DNA of 64,000 nt. It comes from Streptomyces werraensis (GTDB lineage Bacteria; Actinomycetota; Actinomycetes; Streptomycetales; Streptomycetaceae). The notes under the pieces are model-generated. The model searched no databases and was not told where the DNA came from. It was given only the letters and a program-made list of their open reading frames with translations. A program made the position numbers and the translations under genes. Below, in pieces: positions 17,623-26,278 of this stretch; the stretch's first letter is position 1; every line of letters begins with the position of its first letter. The stretch covers positions 1-64,000 of the forward strand of contig BNBX01000016.1 in NCBI GenBank assembly GCA_014656175.1, in the 5' to 3' direction.

Positions 17623-17930
17623 AAACTCCCGACGGCGCGGACACCGGATCCGCCGCGCGGCGGACCTGCGCGTTCGAGGTCACCTTCGACGGGCGGCAGG
17701 TCGAGGCGCTGCCCGGACGGACGGTCGCCGCCGTGCTGTGGGCGGCCGGCATCACCTCCTGGCGCACCACCCGCGACGGCGGACGCCCGCGCGGGGTGTT
17801 CTGCGGCATCGGTGTCTGCTTCGACTGCCTCGTCACCGTCAACGGCCGCCCCAACCAGCGGGCCTGTCTCGTCCCGGCGCGCCCGGGGGACGACATCCGC
17901 ACCCAGGAGGGCACGGGCCATGAGGACTGA
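17619..17930 (+). CDS. D-hydroxyproline dehydrogenase, small [2Fe-2S] subunit
   Basis: This 103-residue ferredoxin-like protein has the cysteine pattern CGIGVCFDCLVTVNG...RAC that binds a plant-type [2Fe-2S] cluster. It belongs to the small subunit family of amine/hydroxyproline dehydrogenases and should pass electrons between the two flavoproteins. It overlaps the upstream gene by 4 bp and the downstream gene by 11 bp, so the three subunits are translationally coupled in equal amounts. Confidence 0.9.
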   Translation: MKTPDGADTGSAARRTCAFEVTFDGRQVEALPGRTVAAVLWAAGITSWRTTRDGGRPRGVFCGIGVCFDCLVTVNGRPNQRACLVPARPGDDIRTQEGTGHED

Positions 17931-19320
17931 CCTCGCGGTGATCGGCGCCGGCCCGGCGGGAATCGCCGCGGCCCTCGCGGCGGCGCGGCGCGGGATCCGG
18001 GTCGCCCTGGTCGACGCGGCGCAGGGTCCCGGCGGGCAGTACTTCCGGCAGCCCGCGCCCGGTCTCCGCGCGGAAGGCGCCGCCCCGCGGCACGGGCGGC
18101 GCACCTGGGCCCGACTGCGGGACGCCCTCGCCGCGAGCACCGTCGACGTACGGCCGGAACACCATGTCTGGTGCGTCGAGCGGGAGTCCGGCGGGCTGAC
18201 GGTGCACGCGCTGCTCGGACCGGAGCAGAGGGAGTCCGTCGAACTGCGCGCCGACGCGGTGCTCCTCGCCACCGGCGGATACGAGACGGTCCTGCCGTTC
18301 CCCGGCTGGACCCTGCCGGGCGTCGTCACGGCGGGTGGCGCGCAGGCCATGCTCAAGGGCCACCTCGTCACCCCGGGACACACGGTCGTGGTCGCCGGGA
18401 CCGGCCCGCTGCTGCTGCCCGTGGCCACGGGACTCGCGGCTGCGGGCGTCCGCGTCGCCGCGCTCGTCGAGTCCACGGATCCCGCACGGCTGCCGCGCCA
18501 CGCCCGCGCCCTGGCGGGCAAGCTGCCCGAGGCGGCCGGGTACGCGGCGCGCCTGCTGCGCCACCGGGTACCGGTGCTGACCCGGCACACCGTGGTCCGC
18601 GCCCACGGGGAGGGCAGGCTGACCGGCGTCACGGTGGCCGCCCTCGACGCACGGGGCCGCGTCCGGCCCGGCACCGAGCGGCTGCTGCCGTGCGACGCGC
18701 TCGCGGTGGGAGACGGCATGCTGCCGCACACCGACCTCGCCCAGACCCTCGGCTGCCGGCTCGACGGCCACGCCGTCGCCGTCGACGCCGAACAGCGCAC
18801 CGACGTACCGGGAGTGTGGGCGGCGGGGGAGGCCACGGGCATCGGCGGCGCGGCGCTCGCGCTGGCCGAGGGGCACATCGCGGGGCGCTCGATCGCGGAC
18901 CGGCTGCGCGGCACGACACCCGACGCGGACGCCTGGCTGCCGGCCGCCCGGGCGCGCGCCCGGGGGCGTACGGCCGCGGCGGCCCTGCACGCCCTGCACA
19001 GCCCGCCGGCCCACCGGGGCGACGGCGTCCCCGACGACACGGTGATCTGCCGCTGCGAGGAGGTCACCGCGGGCGCCGTCCGCGAGGCCCTCACCCTCGG
19101 CGCCGGCGACACCCGCACGGTCAAGCTGCTCACCCGCGCGGGGATGGGCTGGTGCCAGGGCCGCATGTGCGCACCGGGGGTGGCAGCCGTCACCGGCTGC
19201 CCGCCCGCACCGGCCCGCCGCCCCTTCGCCCGCCCGGTCCCGCTGGGCGTCCTGGCGGCACAGTACGACCGGACCGCCCCACCCGACGACCGTCCGCGCC
19301 CCGAGGAAGGACCCTCATGA
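17920..19320 (+). CDS. D-hydroxyproline dehydrogenase, large FAD/NAD-type subunit
   Basis: This 466-residue pyridine-nucleotide-disulphide-type oxidoreductase has an N-terminal FAD motif (LAVIGAGPAGIAAALAAARRG) and a second dinucleotide fold (VVVAGTGPLLLPVA). The C-terminal BFD-like cluster region has the cysteine pattern CRC...CQGRMC. This architecture is characteristic of the alpha subunit of heteromeric proline/hydroxyproline dehydrogenases. It starts at ATG 17920 inside the ferredoxin gene and ends with an ATGA overlap into the deaminase gene. Confidence 0.9.
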   Translation: MRTDLAVIGAGPAGIAAALAAARRGIRVALVDAAQGPGGQYFRQPAPGLRAEGAAPRHGRRTWARLRDALAASTVDVRPEHHVWCVERESGGLTVHALLGPEQRESVELRADAVLLATGGYETVLPFPGWTLPGVVTAGGAQAMLKGHLVTPGHTVVVAGTGPLLLPVATGLAAAGVRVAALVESTDPARLPRHARALAGKLPEAAGYAARLLRHRVPVLTRHTVVRAHGEGRLTGVTVAALDARGRVRPGTERLLPCDALAVGDGMLPHTDLAQTLGCRLDGHAVAVDAEQRTDVPGVWAAGEATGIGGAALALAEGHIAGRSIADRLRGTTPDADAWLPAARARARGRTAAAALHALHSPPAHRGDGVPDDTVICRCEEVTAGAVREALTLGAGDTRTVKLLTRAGMGWCQGRMCAPGVAAVTGCPPAPARRPFARPVPLGVLAAQYDRTAPPDDRPRPEEGPS

Positions 19321-20207
19321 CCGATCACCGCCCCTGGCGGGGAGTCCTCGTCGCCACCGCGCTGCCCCTGCGTGACGATCTGACCGTCGACCTCGACCGG
19401 TACGCCGAGCACTGTTCCTGGCTCGTGGCCAACGGGTGCGACGGGGTCGTGCCGAACGGCTCGCTGGGGGAGTACCAGGTGCTCACCCCCGAGGAGCGTG
19501 CCCGGGTCGTGGAGACGGCCGTCGCCGCCGTCGGCGGGGAGCGGGTGATGCCAGGCGTCGCCGCCTACGGGTCAGCCGAGGCGCGCCGCTGGGCGGAGCA
19601 GGCCGCCGAGGCCGGATGCCGGGCGGTGATGCTGCTGCCGCCCAACGCCTACCGCGCCGACGAGCGGTCCGTGCTCGCCCACTACGCCGAGGTCGCCCGC
19701 ACCGGACTGCCCGTCGTCGCGTACAACAATCCGGTCGACACCAAGGTCGATCTGGTGCCGGAGCTGCTCGCCCGGCTGCACGGCGAGGGGTACGTCCGGG
19801 CCGTCAAGGAGTTCTCGGGGGACGTCCGCCGGGCCTACCGGATCGCCGAACTCGCGCCCGAGCTGGATCTGCTGGCCGGCGCCGACGACGTACTGCTCGA
19901 GCTCGCCGTCGCCGGGGCGAAGGGCTGGATCGCCGGGTACCCCAACGCCCTGCCCCGCTCCTGCGCGGAGCTGTACCGCGCCGCGACCCGCGGGGAGCTC
20001 GCCGTCGCGCTGCCCCTGTACCGGCAGCTGCACCCTCTGCTGCGCTGGGACTCGCGTGTGGAGTTCGTGCAGGCGATCAAACTGTCCATGGATCTCGTGG
20101 GACGTCACGGCGGGCTCTGCCGTCCGCCGCGCGTCCCGCTGGACCCGCGGCAGGAGGCGGCCGTGCGCGCCGCCACCGAGAAGGCCCTCGCGGCCGGACT
20201 GGCGTAG
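19317..20207 (+). CDS. pyrroline-4-hydroxy-2-carboxylate deaminase (DapA/NAL superfamily)
   Basis: This 296-residue TIM-barrel aldolase-superfamily enzyme has Schiff-base lysine K164 (VRAVKEFSGD) and the Tyr136 of VVAYNNP. In this operon the expected reaction is deamination and dehydration of pyrroline-4-hydroxy-2-carboxylate to alpha-ketoglutarate semialdehyde. The sequence alone would only say dihydrodipicolinate-synthase/N-acetylneuraminate-lyase family. The specific call comes from the flanking dehydrogenase and epimerase genes. No alpha-ketoglutarate-semialdehyde dehydrogenase gene is in the operon. Confidence 0.87.
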   Translation: MTDHRPWRGVLVATALPLRDDLTVDLDRYAEHCSWLVANGCDGVVPNGSLGEYQVLTPEERARVVETAVAAVGGERVMPGVAAYGSAEARRWAEQAAEAGCRAVMLLPPNAYRADERSVLAHYAEVARTGLPVVAYNNPVDTKVDLVPELLARLHGEGYVRAVKEFSGDVRRAYRIAELAPELDLLAGADDVLLELAVAGAKGWIAGYPNALPRSCAELYRAATRGELAVALPLYRQLHPLLRWDSRVEFVQAIKLSMDLVGRHGGLCRPPRVPLDPRQEAAVRAATEKALAAGLA

Positions 20208-20220
20208 GGGAGGCCGGCAC

Positions 20221-21222
20221 ATGCGCAGCTCACTCGTCCTGCACGCCGTCGACTCGCACACCGAGGGCATGCCGACCCGTGTGATCACCGGCGGCGTCGG
20301 CGTCGTCCCGGGCGCCACGATGAACGAACGGCGCCTGTGGTTCCGTGAACACCGCGACCACGTCAAGCAGTTGCTGATGAACGAGCCGCGCGGCCACGCG
20401 GCGATGAGCGGCGCGATCCTCCAGCCGCCGACCCGGCCCGACTGTGACTGGGGCGTCGTCTACATCGAGGTGTCCGGTTACCTCCCGATGTGCGGGCACG
20501 GCACCATCGGTGTGGCGACCGTGCTGGTGGAGACGGGCATGGTCGAGGTCGTCGAGCCGGTCACCACCATCCGCCTGGACACCCCCGCCGGGCCGGTCGT
20601 CGCCGAGGTGGAGGTCGCGGACGGCTCCGCCATCGCCGTGACCCTGCGCAACGTGCCGTCCTTCGCCGTCGCACTGCACCGCGAGGCGACCCTTCCCGAC
20701 GGGCGCACCGTCACGTACGACCTGGCGTACGGCGGGAACTTCTACGCCATCCTGCCGCTGGAGCAGTTCGGACTGCCCTTCGACCGCTCACGCAAGGACG
20801 ACATCCTCGCGGCCGGGCTGTCCCTGATGGAGGCGATCAACGCCCAGGGGGAGCCCGTGCATCCCGAGGACCCGTCCATCCACGGCTGCCATCACGTGCA
20901 GCTCACCGCGCCCGGCTCCACCGCCCGGCACTCGCGCCACGCGATGGTGATCCACCCCGGTTGGTTCGACCGCTCTCCCTGCGGCACCGGCACCAGCGCC
21001 CGCATGGCCCAGCTGCACGCCCGCGGCGAACTCCCCCTGCACACCGAGTTCGTCAACGAGTCCTTCATCGGCACCCGCTTCACCGGACGGCTGCTGGACG
21101 TCACCGAGGTGGCCGGACACCCCGCCGTGCTGCCCAGCTTCACCGGACGCGCCTGGATCACGGGCACCGCACAGTACCTGCTGGACCCGAGCGACCCGTT
21201 CCCCGCGGGGTTCGTCCTGTGA
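20221..21222 (+). CDS. 4-hydroxyproline 2-epimerase (proline racemase family)
   Basis: This 333-residue enzyme has both catalytic cysteines of the family: C91 in PMCGHGTIG and C254 in SPCGTGTSA. With two cysteines it is an epimerase/racemase rather than the trans-3-hydroxyproline dehydratase, which has Thr in the second position. It should convert trans-4-hydroxy-L-proline to the cis-D isomer, the first step of the pathway. It begins 13 bp after the deaminase and overlaps the GntR gene (GTGA). Confidence 0.92.
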   Translation: MRSSLVLHAVDSHTEGMPTRVITGGVGVVPGATMNERRLWFREHRDHVKQLLMNEPRGHAAMSGAILQPPTRPDCDWGVVYIEVSGYLPMCGHGTIGVATVLVETGMVEVVEPVTTIRLDTPAGPVVAEVEVADGSAIAVTLRNVPSFAVALHREATLPDGRTVTYDLAYGGNFYAILPLEQFGLPFDRSRKDDILAAGLSLMEAINAQGEPVHPEDPSIHGCHHVQLTAPGSTARHSRHAMVIHPGWFDRSPCGTGTSARMAQLHARGELPLHTEFVNESFIGTRFTGRLLDVTEVAGHPAVLPSFTGRAWITGTAQYLLDPSDPFPAGFVL

Positions 21223-21887
21223 CCGCCCGCGGCCCCGCCCTCCCTGCCCTCGGCGGACGCGGCCCCAGCTACCGCGAGCGGGTCGCGGACGCCCTGCGGG
21301 CCGCGCTGATCGCCGGTGAACTGCGGCCCGGCGAGGTGTACTCGGCGCCCGGGCTCGCGGCCCGTTTCGGCGTCTCCGCCACCCCCGTCCGCGAGGCGCT
21401 GCTCGACCTCGCGAAGGAAGGGCTGGTCGACGCCGTCCCCAACAAGGGGTACCGGGTCACCGCCGTGTCCGAGCGGCAGCTCGACGAGTACACCCAGGTA
21501 CGCGCCCTGATCGAGATCCCGACGACGGCGGCGCTGGCCGGCACGGCCGGCACGGCCGCGCTCGCCGCACTCCGCCCGGCCGCCGAGGAGATCGTCGCCG
21601 CCGCGGAGGCCGGTGACCTCATCGCGTACGTCGACGCCGACCAGCGCTTCCACCTCGGGCTGCTGGCGCTCGCCGGGAACGCCCATCTCGTCGAGGTGGT
21701 CCGGGACCTGCGGCGCCGCTCCCGGCTGTACGGGCTGACCGCGCTGGCCGAGCAGGGGCGGCTGCGGGCGTCGGCGGAGGAGCACCTCGAACTCCTCGAC
21801 GCGCTGCTCGCCCGCGACCGCGAGGCCGTACACGCGGTGATGACACGTCACCTCGGGCATGTGAGGGGACTCTGGGCAGCGCCTTGA
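21219..21887 (+). CDS. GntR-family (FCD) regulator of the hydroxyproline operon
   Basis: This 222-residue protein has an N-terminal winged helix (AALIAGELRPGEVYSAPGLAARFGVSATPVREALLDL) and an all-helical FCD ligand domain with metal-binding histidines (FHLGLLALAGNAHL; MTRHLGHVRGLW). As the last gene, coupled by GTGA to the epimerase, it is most likely a local repressor responding to a hydroxyproline intermediate. A matching 11-bp palindrome lies at the operon promoter. Confidence 0.92.
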   Translation: MTARGPALPALGGRGPSYRERVADALRAALIAGELRPGEVYSAPGLAARFGVSATPVREALLDLAKEGLVDAVPNKGYRVTAVSERQLDEYTQVRALIEIPTTAALAGTAGTAALAALRPAAEEIVAAAEAGDLIAYVDADQRFHLGLLALAGNAHLVEVVRDLRRRSRLYGLTALAEQGRLRASAEEHLELLDALLARDREAVHAVMTRHLGHVRGLWAAP

Positions 21888-21895
21888 CCCGGATT

Positions 21896-21942
21896 CTTGC
21901 GCGATTATGCAAACAGCTTGCGTATCTTGCGCTACGCTTGCG
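21896..21942. promoter_or_regulatory. direct repeats of CTTGCG upstream of LacI gene
   Basis: CTTGCG occurs at 21896, 21917, 21926 and 21937, all in the same orientation, and the first forms TTGC-N8-GCAA with 21909-21912. Direct CTTGCAG-type heptamers are the known binding element of the Streptomyces MalR/Reg1 class. A fifth CTTGCG sits at 22987 before the transporter genes. Probable autoregulatory operator. Confidence 0.5.
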
Positions 21943-21945
21943 GCC

Positions 21946-22944
21946 ATGACGCGACGACTTGCTGTGGTGGCGAAGAAGGTCGGGGTCAGCGAGGCCACGG
22001 TCAGCCGGGTGCTCAACGGCAAGCCGGGAGTCTCCGAGGCGACCCGGCAGGCGGTGCTCTCCGCCCTCGACGTGCTCGGCTACGAGCGGCCCACCCAGCT
22101 GCGCGGCGAGCGCGCCCGGCTGGTCGGCCTGGTCCTGCCCGAGCTGCAGAACCCGATCTTTCCCGCCTTCGCCGAGGTCATCGGCGGCGCGCTCGCCCAG
22201 CTCGGACTCACCCCCGTGCTGTGCACCCAGACCCGCGGCGGGGTCTCCGAGGCGGACTACGTCACCCTGCTGCTGCAACAGCAGGTGTCCGGCGTGGTGT
22301 TCGCCGGCGGCCTCTACGCCCAGGCCGACGCACCGCACGACCACTACCGGCAGCTCGCCGAGCGCAACATCCCCGTCGTCCTCGTCAACGCGGCCATCGA
22401 GGACCTCGGTTTCCCCGCCGTCTCGTGCGACGACGCCGTGGCCGTGGAGCAGGCCTGGCGCCACCTCGCCTCTCTCGGGCACGAGCGCATCGGCCTGGTG
22501 CTCGGCCCCGGCGACCATGTGCCGTCGGCGCGCAAGCTCGCGGCCGCGCGGGCGGTGGCCGGCCGGGTTCCCGAGGAACACGTCGCCCGCGCCATGTTCT
22601 CCATCGAGGGCGGTCACGCCGCGGCCACCCGGCTCATCGAGCGGGGTGTCACCGGATTCATCTGCGCCAGCGACCCCCTCGCCCTCGGCGTCGTACGCGC
22701 CGCCCGGCGCAAGGGACTCGACGTCCCCGGGCAGATCTCCGTCGTCGGCTACGACGACTCCGCGTTGATGAACTGCACCGAACCCCCGCTCACCACCGTC
22801 CGCCAGCCCATCGAGGCGATGGGCAAGGCGGTGGTGGAACTGCTCAACGCGCAGATCAGCGGCAGCACGGTGGCCCCCGAAGAGCTTCTGTTCGAACCGG
22901 AGTTGGTGGTGCGCGGCTCGACCGGACAGGCGCCGCGCGGCTGA
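21946..22944 (+). CDS. LacI-family regulator (MalR/AglR-like)
   Basis: This 332-residue protein has an N-terminal LacI helix-turn-helix (LAVVAKKVGVSEATVSRVLNG) and a periplasmic-binding-protein-like effector domain. It precedes, in the same direction, a sugar ABC importer and an alpha-glucosidase, so it probably represses them until an alpha-glucoside is present. The ATG at 21946 lies just after a cluster of CTTGCG repeats. It starts 58 bp after the hydroxyproline operon but belongs functionally to the sugar genes. Confidence 0.92.
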   Translation: MTRRLAVVAKKVGVSEATVSRVLNGKPGVSEATRQAVLSALDVLGYERPTQLRGERARLVGLVLPELQNPIFPAFAEVIGGALAQLGLTPVLCTQTRGGVSEADYVTLLLQQQVSGVVFAGGLYAQADAPHDHYRQLAERNIPVVLVNAAIEDLGFPAVSCDDAVAVEQAWRHLASLGHERIGLVLGPGDHVPSARKLAAARAVAGRVPEEHVARAMFSIEGGHAAATRLIERGVTGFICASDPLALGVVRAARRKGLDVPGQISVVGYDDSALMNCTEPPLTTVRQPIEAMGKAVVELLNAQISGSTVAPEELLFEPELVVRGSTGQAPRG

Positions 22945-23080
22945 CCGCCCGTCGACTGTCGAATAATTTCAAATTCTGCGCGACATCTTGCGGACCGTTG
23001 TCGTCGGTGCTTGAGTGTGCCCCGCCCACCGCTCCTGTTCCGAGGGGTTCACTCGCTCCTGTCCCGTAAGGGGTCCACCG

Positions 23081-24424
23081 ATGAGAAGCACCGGGATCCG
23101 CCGTACCCTCGTCGCGCTCGGCGTCGGCGCCCTCGCGCTGACGGCCTGCGGCTCGGACGGCGACGACGCCGCCGACGGCAAGACACGCATCACCGTCAAC
23201 TGCATGCCGCCCAAGAGCGCCAAGGTCGACCGCCAGTTCTTCGAGGAGGAGATCGCCGCCTTCGAGAAGAAGAACCCGGACATCGACGTCGTCCCGCACG
23301 ACGCGTTCCCCTGCCAGGACCCCAAGACGTTCGACGCCAAGCTCGCCGGCGGCCAGATGGAGGACGTGTTCTACACGTACTTCACCGACGCCCGGCACGT
23401 CGTCGACATCGGACAGGCCGCCGACCTCACCCCGTACGTCAAGGAGCTCAAGAGCTACGACACGATCCAGCAGCAGCTCCGCGACATCTACACCGTCGAC
23501 GGCAAGATCTACGGCATCCCCCGCACCGGCTACTCGATGGGCCTGATCTACAACCGGGAACTGTTCGAGAAGGCCGGCCTCGACCCCGACACCCCGCCCG
23601 CCACCTGGGACGAGGTCCGCACCGCCGCCAAGAAGATCGCCGCGCTCGGCGACGGCGTCGTCGGGTACGCCGACTACAGCGCCCAGAACCAGGGCGGCTG
23701 GCACTTCACCGCCGAGCTGTACTCCCAGGGCGGCGACGTGGTGAGCGCCGACGGCACGAAGGCCACCGTGGACACCCCCGAGGGCCGCGCCGTGCTGCAG
23801 ACCCTCCACGACATGCGGTGGAAGGACGAGTCGATGGGCAGCAAGCAGCTGCTCGTCATCAACGACGCCCAGCAGATGATGGGCTCCGGCAAGCTCGGCA
23901 TGTACCTCGCCGCCCCCGACAACATCCCGATCCTGGTCAAGGAGAAGGGCGCGAAGTACGAGAACATCGCCATCGCCCCCATGCCCGGCGGCAAGGCCAC
24001 CCTCGTCGGCGGCGACGGCTACATGTTCAACAAGAACGCCGGCCCCGAGCAGATCCGCGCCGGCCTGAAGTGGCTCGACCACATGTTCCTCACCCCCGGC
24101 GACGGCTTCCTCGGCGACTACGCCCGCGCCAAGCAGCACGACGCCCCCGTCGGCCTGCCCGAACCGCGCCTGTTCACCGGCGCCGCCGACGCCAGGGACC
24201 AGCAGGTCAAGCAGGCCAACGCCAACGTCCCGGTGGAGAACTACAAGGCCTTCCTGGACGGCAACCAGAAGCTGGAGATGAAGATCGAGCCGCCGCACGC
24301 CCAGCAGCTCTACTCCGTCCTCGACGGCGTCGTGTCCGCCGTTCTCACCAAGGAGGACGCGGACATCGACCAGCTGCTGAAGGACGCCTCCGGCAAGATC
24401 GACGGCATCCTGGCACGGAGCTGA
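23081..24424 (+). CDS. ABC sugar transporter, substrate-binding lipoprotein
   Basis: This 447-residue family-1 extracellular solute-binding protein has a lipoprotein signal with lipobox LTAC (C23), so it is anchored to the outside of the membrane. It captures an oligosaccharide for the two permeases encoded downstream. The alpha-glucosidase in the same run suggests an alpha-glucoside such as an isomalto-, nigero- or malto-oligosaccharide. AAGGGG lies 7 nt before the ATG. No ATPase gene is present, as usual in Streptomyces where a shared MsiK energises such importers. Confidence 0.92.
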   Translation: MRSTGIRRTLVALGVGALALTACGSDGDDAADGKTRITVNCMPPKSAKVDRQFFEEEIAAFEKKNPDIDVVPHDAFPCQDPKTFDAKLAGGQMEDVFYTYFTDARHVVDIGQAADLTPYVKELKSYDTIQQQLRDIYTVDGKIYGIPRTGYSMGLIYNRELFEKAGLDPDTPPATWDEVRTAAKKIAALGDGVVGYADYSAQNQGGWHFTAELYSQGGDVVSADGTKATVDTPEGRAVLQTLHDMRWKDESMGSKQLLVINDAQQMMGSGKLGMYLAAPDNIPILVKEKGAKYENIAIAPMPGGKATLVGGDGYMFNKNAGPEQIRAGLKWLDHMFLTPGDGFLGDYARAKQHDAPVGLPEPRLFTGAADARDQQVKQANANVPVENYKAFLDGNQKLEMKIEPPHAQQLYSVLDGVVSAVLTKEDADIDQLLKDASGKIDGILARS

Positions 24425-24427
24425 CCG

Positions 24428-25378
24428 GTGACGAAGACGGTCGAACGGCCGCCCGCCGTGCGGGTCCGTCCGGTGAAGGCGCCGTTCCCGGCGGGGGACC
24501 GGAGGCGGCGCCGCCTCACCGACCACCTGCACGCGTACGGCTTCCTCCTCGGCGGGCTGATCTGCTTCGCGCTGTTCTCCTGGTACCCCGCGATCCGCGC
24601 CGTCGTGATCGCCTTCCAGAAGTACACGCCCGGCTCGGACCCGGAATGGGTCGGCACCGCCAACTTCACCCGCGTCTGGCAGGACCCCGAGTTCGCCGCC
24701 GCCTGGCGCAACACGCTCACCTTCACCCTGCTCGCCCTGCTCATCGGCTTCGCGATCCCCTTCGTGCTGGCCCTCGTCCTCAACGAACTCCGCCATGCCA
24801 GGGCGTTCTTCCGGGTCGTCGTCTACCTGCCGGTGATGATCCCGCCCGTGGTGAGCGCCCTGCTGTGGAAGTGGTTCTACGATCCGGGCGCCGGCCTCGC
24901 CAACGAGGCGCTGCGCCTCCTCCACCTGCCGACCTCGAACTGGTCCAACGGCGCCGACACGGCCCTGGTGTCCCTGGTCATCGTCGCCACCTGGGCCAAC
25001 ATGGGCGGCACCGTGCTCATCTACCTCGCCGCGCTCCAGTCCATCCCCGGAGAGCTGTACGAGGCCGCCGAACTCGACGGCGCGAACCTGCTCCAGCGCG
25101 TCCGGCACGTCACGGTCCCGCAGACCCGGTTCGTGATCCTCATGCTGATGCTGCTGCAGATCATCGCCACCATGCAGGTCTTCACCGAACCGTTCGTGAT
25201 CACCGGGGGCGGCCCGGAGAACGCCACGGTGACCGTCCTGTACCTCATTTACAAGTACGCCTTCCTCTACAACGACTTCGGCGGCGCGTGCGCCCTCAGC
25301 GTCATGCTGCTCGCCCTGCTCGGCGCGTTCTCCGCCGTCTACCTCCGCCTCACCCGCTCCGGAGAGGAGACCGCATGA
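24428..25378 (+). CDS. ABC sugar transporter permease (MalF type)
   Basis: This 316-residue integral membrane protein has six predicted helices and the EAA loop (YEAAELDGANLLQRVRHVTVPQ) that docks the ATPase. GTG 24428 is 3 bp after the stop of the binding-protein gene, and its end overlaps the next permease by ATGA. It forms the heterodimeric pore with the second permease. Confidence 0.92.
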   Translation: MTKTVERPPAVRVRPVKAPFPAGDRRRRRLTDHLHAYGFLLGGLICFALFSWYPAIRAVVIAFQKYTPGSDPEWVGTANFTRVWQDPEFAAAWRNTLTFTLLALLIGFAIPFVLALVLNELRHARAFFRVVVYLPVMIPPVVSALLWKWFYDPGAGLANEALRLLHLPTSNWSNGADTALVSLVIVATWANMGGTVLIYLAALQSIPGELYEAAELDGANLLQRVRHVTVPQTRFVILMLMLLQIIATMQVFTEPFVITGGGPENATVTVLYLIYKYAFLYNDFGGACALSVMLLALLGAFSAVYLRLTRSGEETA

Positions 25379-26241
25379 GCGGCAGCGTCCGCACCCTCGT
25401 CTCCCCGGCCGTCCTGGCCCGCCCCCGCGGCAGGGCCGTCTACTGGACCGTCTTCACCGGCGTCGTCGTGCTGTTCGCGCTGGCGTTCCTGTTCCCGGTG
25501 TACTGGATGGTGACCGGCGCGACGAAGTCGCCGGACGAGGTGGCGCGCACCCCGCCCACCCTCGTCCCCGAGAGCTGGACCACCGCCGGGTACGCGGACG
25601 CCTGGGAGCTGATGCAGCTGCCCACGCATCTGTGGAACACGGTGGTGCAGGCGGCCGGCGCCTGGATCTTCCAGCTGGTGTTCTGCACGGCCGCCGCCTA
25701 CGCCCTGTCCAAGCTGCGCCCGGCCTTCGGCGGCCTGATCCTCGGCGGCATCCTCGCCACGCTGATGGTCCCCGCCCAGGCCCTCGTCGTGCCGAAGTAC
25801 CTCACCGTCGCGGACCTCGGACTGCTCAACGACCCGCTCGCCATCTGGCTGCCGGCCGTCGCCAACGCCTTCAACCTGTACCTGCTGAAGCGGTTCTTCG
25901 ACCAGCTTCCGAGGGACGTGCTCGAGGCCGCCGAGATCGACGGCGCGGGAAAGCTGCGCACCCTGTGGTCGATCGTGCTGCCCATGTCCCGCCCGGTGCT
26001 CGGCGTGGTGTCGATCTTCGCGCTCGTCGCGGTCTGGCAGGACTTCCTGTGGCCGCTGATGGTCTTCTCCGACACCGACAAGCAGCCCATCAGCGTGGCC
26101 CTCGTGCAGCTGTCGCAGAACATCCAGCTGACCGTGCTGATCGCCGCGATGGTGATCGCCAGCATCCCCATGGTCGCGCTGTTCCTCGTCTTCCAGCGGC
26201 ACATCATCGCCGGGATCAGCGCCGGCAGCACCAAGGGCTGA
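25375..26241 (+). CDS. ABC sugar transporter permease (MalG type)
   Basis: This 288-residue, six-helix permease has an EAA loop (LEAAEIDGAGKLRTLWSIVLPM). It overlaps the upstream permease by 4 bp. With the binding protein and a genomically distant MsiK-like ATPase it completes the importer. Confidence 0.92.
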   Translation: MSGSVRTLVSPAVLARPRGRAVYWTVFTGVVVLFALAFLFPVYWMVTGATKSPDEVARTPPTLVPESWTTAGYADAWELMQLPTHLWNTVVQAAGAWIFQLVFCTAAAYALSKLRPAFGGLILGGILATLMVPAQALVVPKYLTVADLGLLNDPLAIWLPAVANAFNLYLLKRFFDQLPRDVLEAAEIDGAGKLRTLWSIVLPMSRPVLGVVSIFALVAVWQDFLWPLMVFSDTDKQPISVALVQLSQNIQLTVLIAAMVIASIPMVALFLVFQRHIIAGISAGSTKG

Positions 26242-26278
26242 CACCGGACCCCCGTCCACAGAAGAGAAAGGCACCCAC

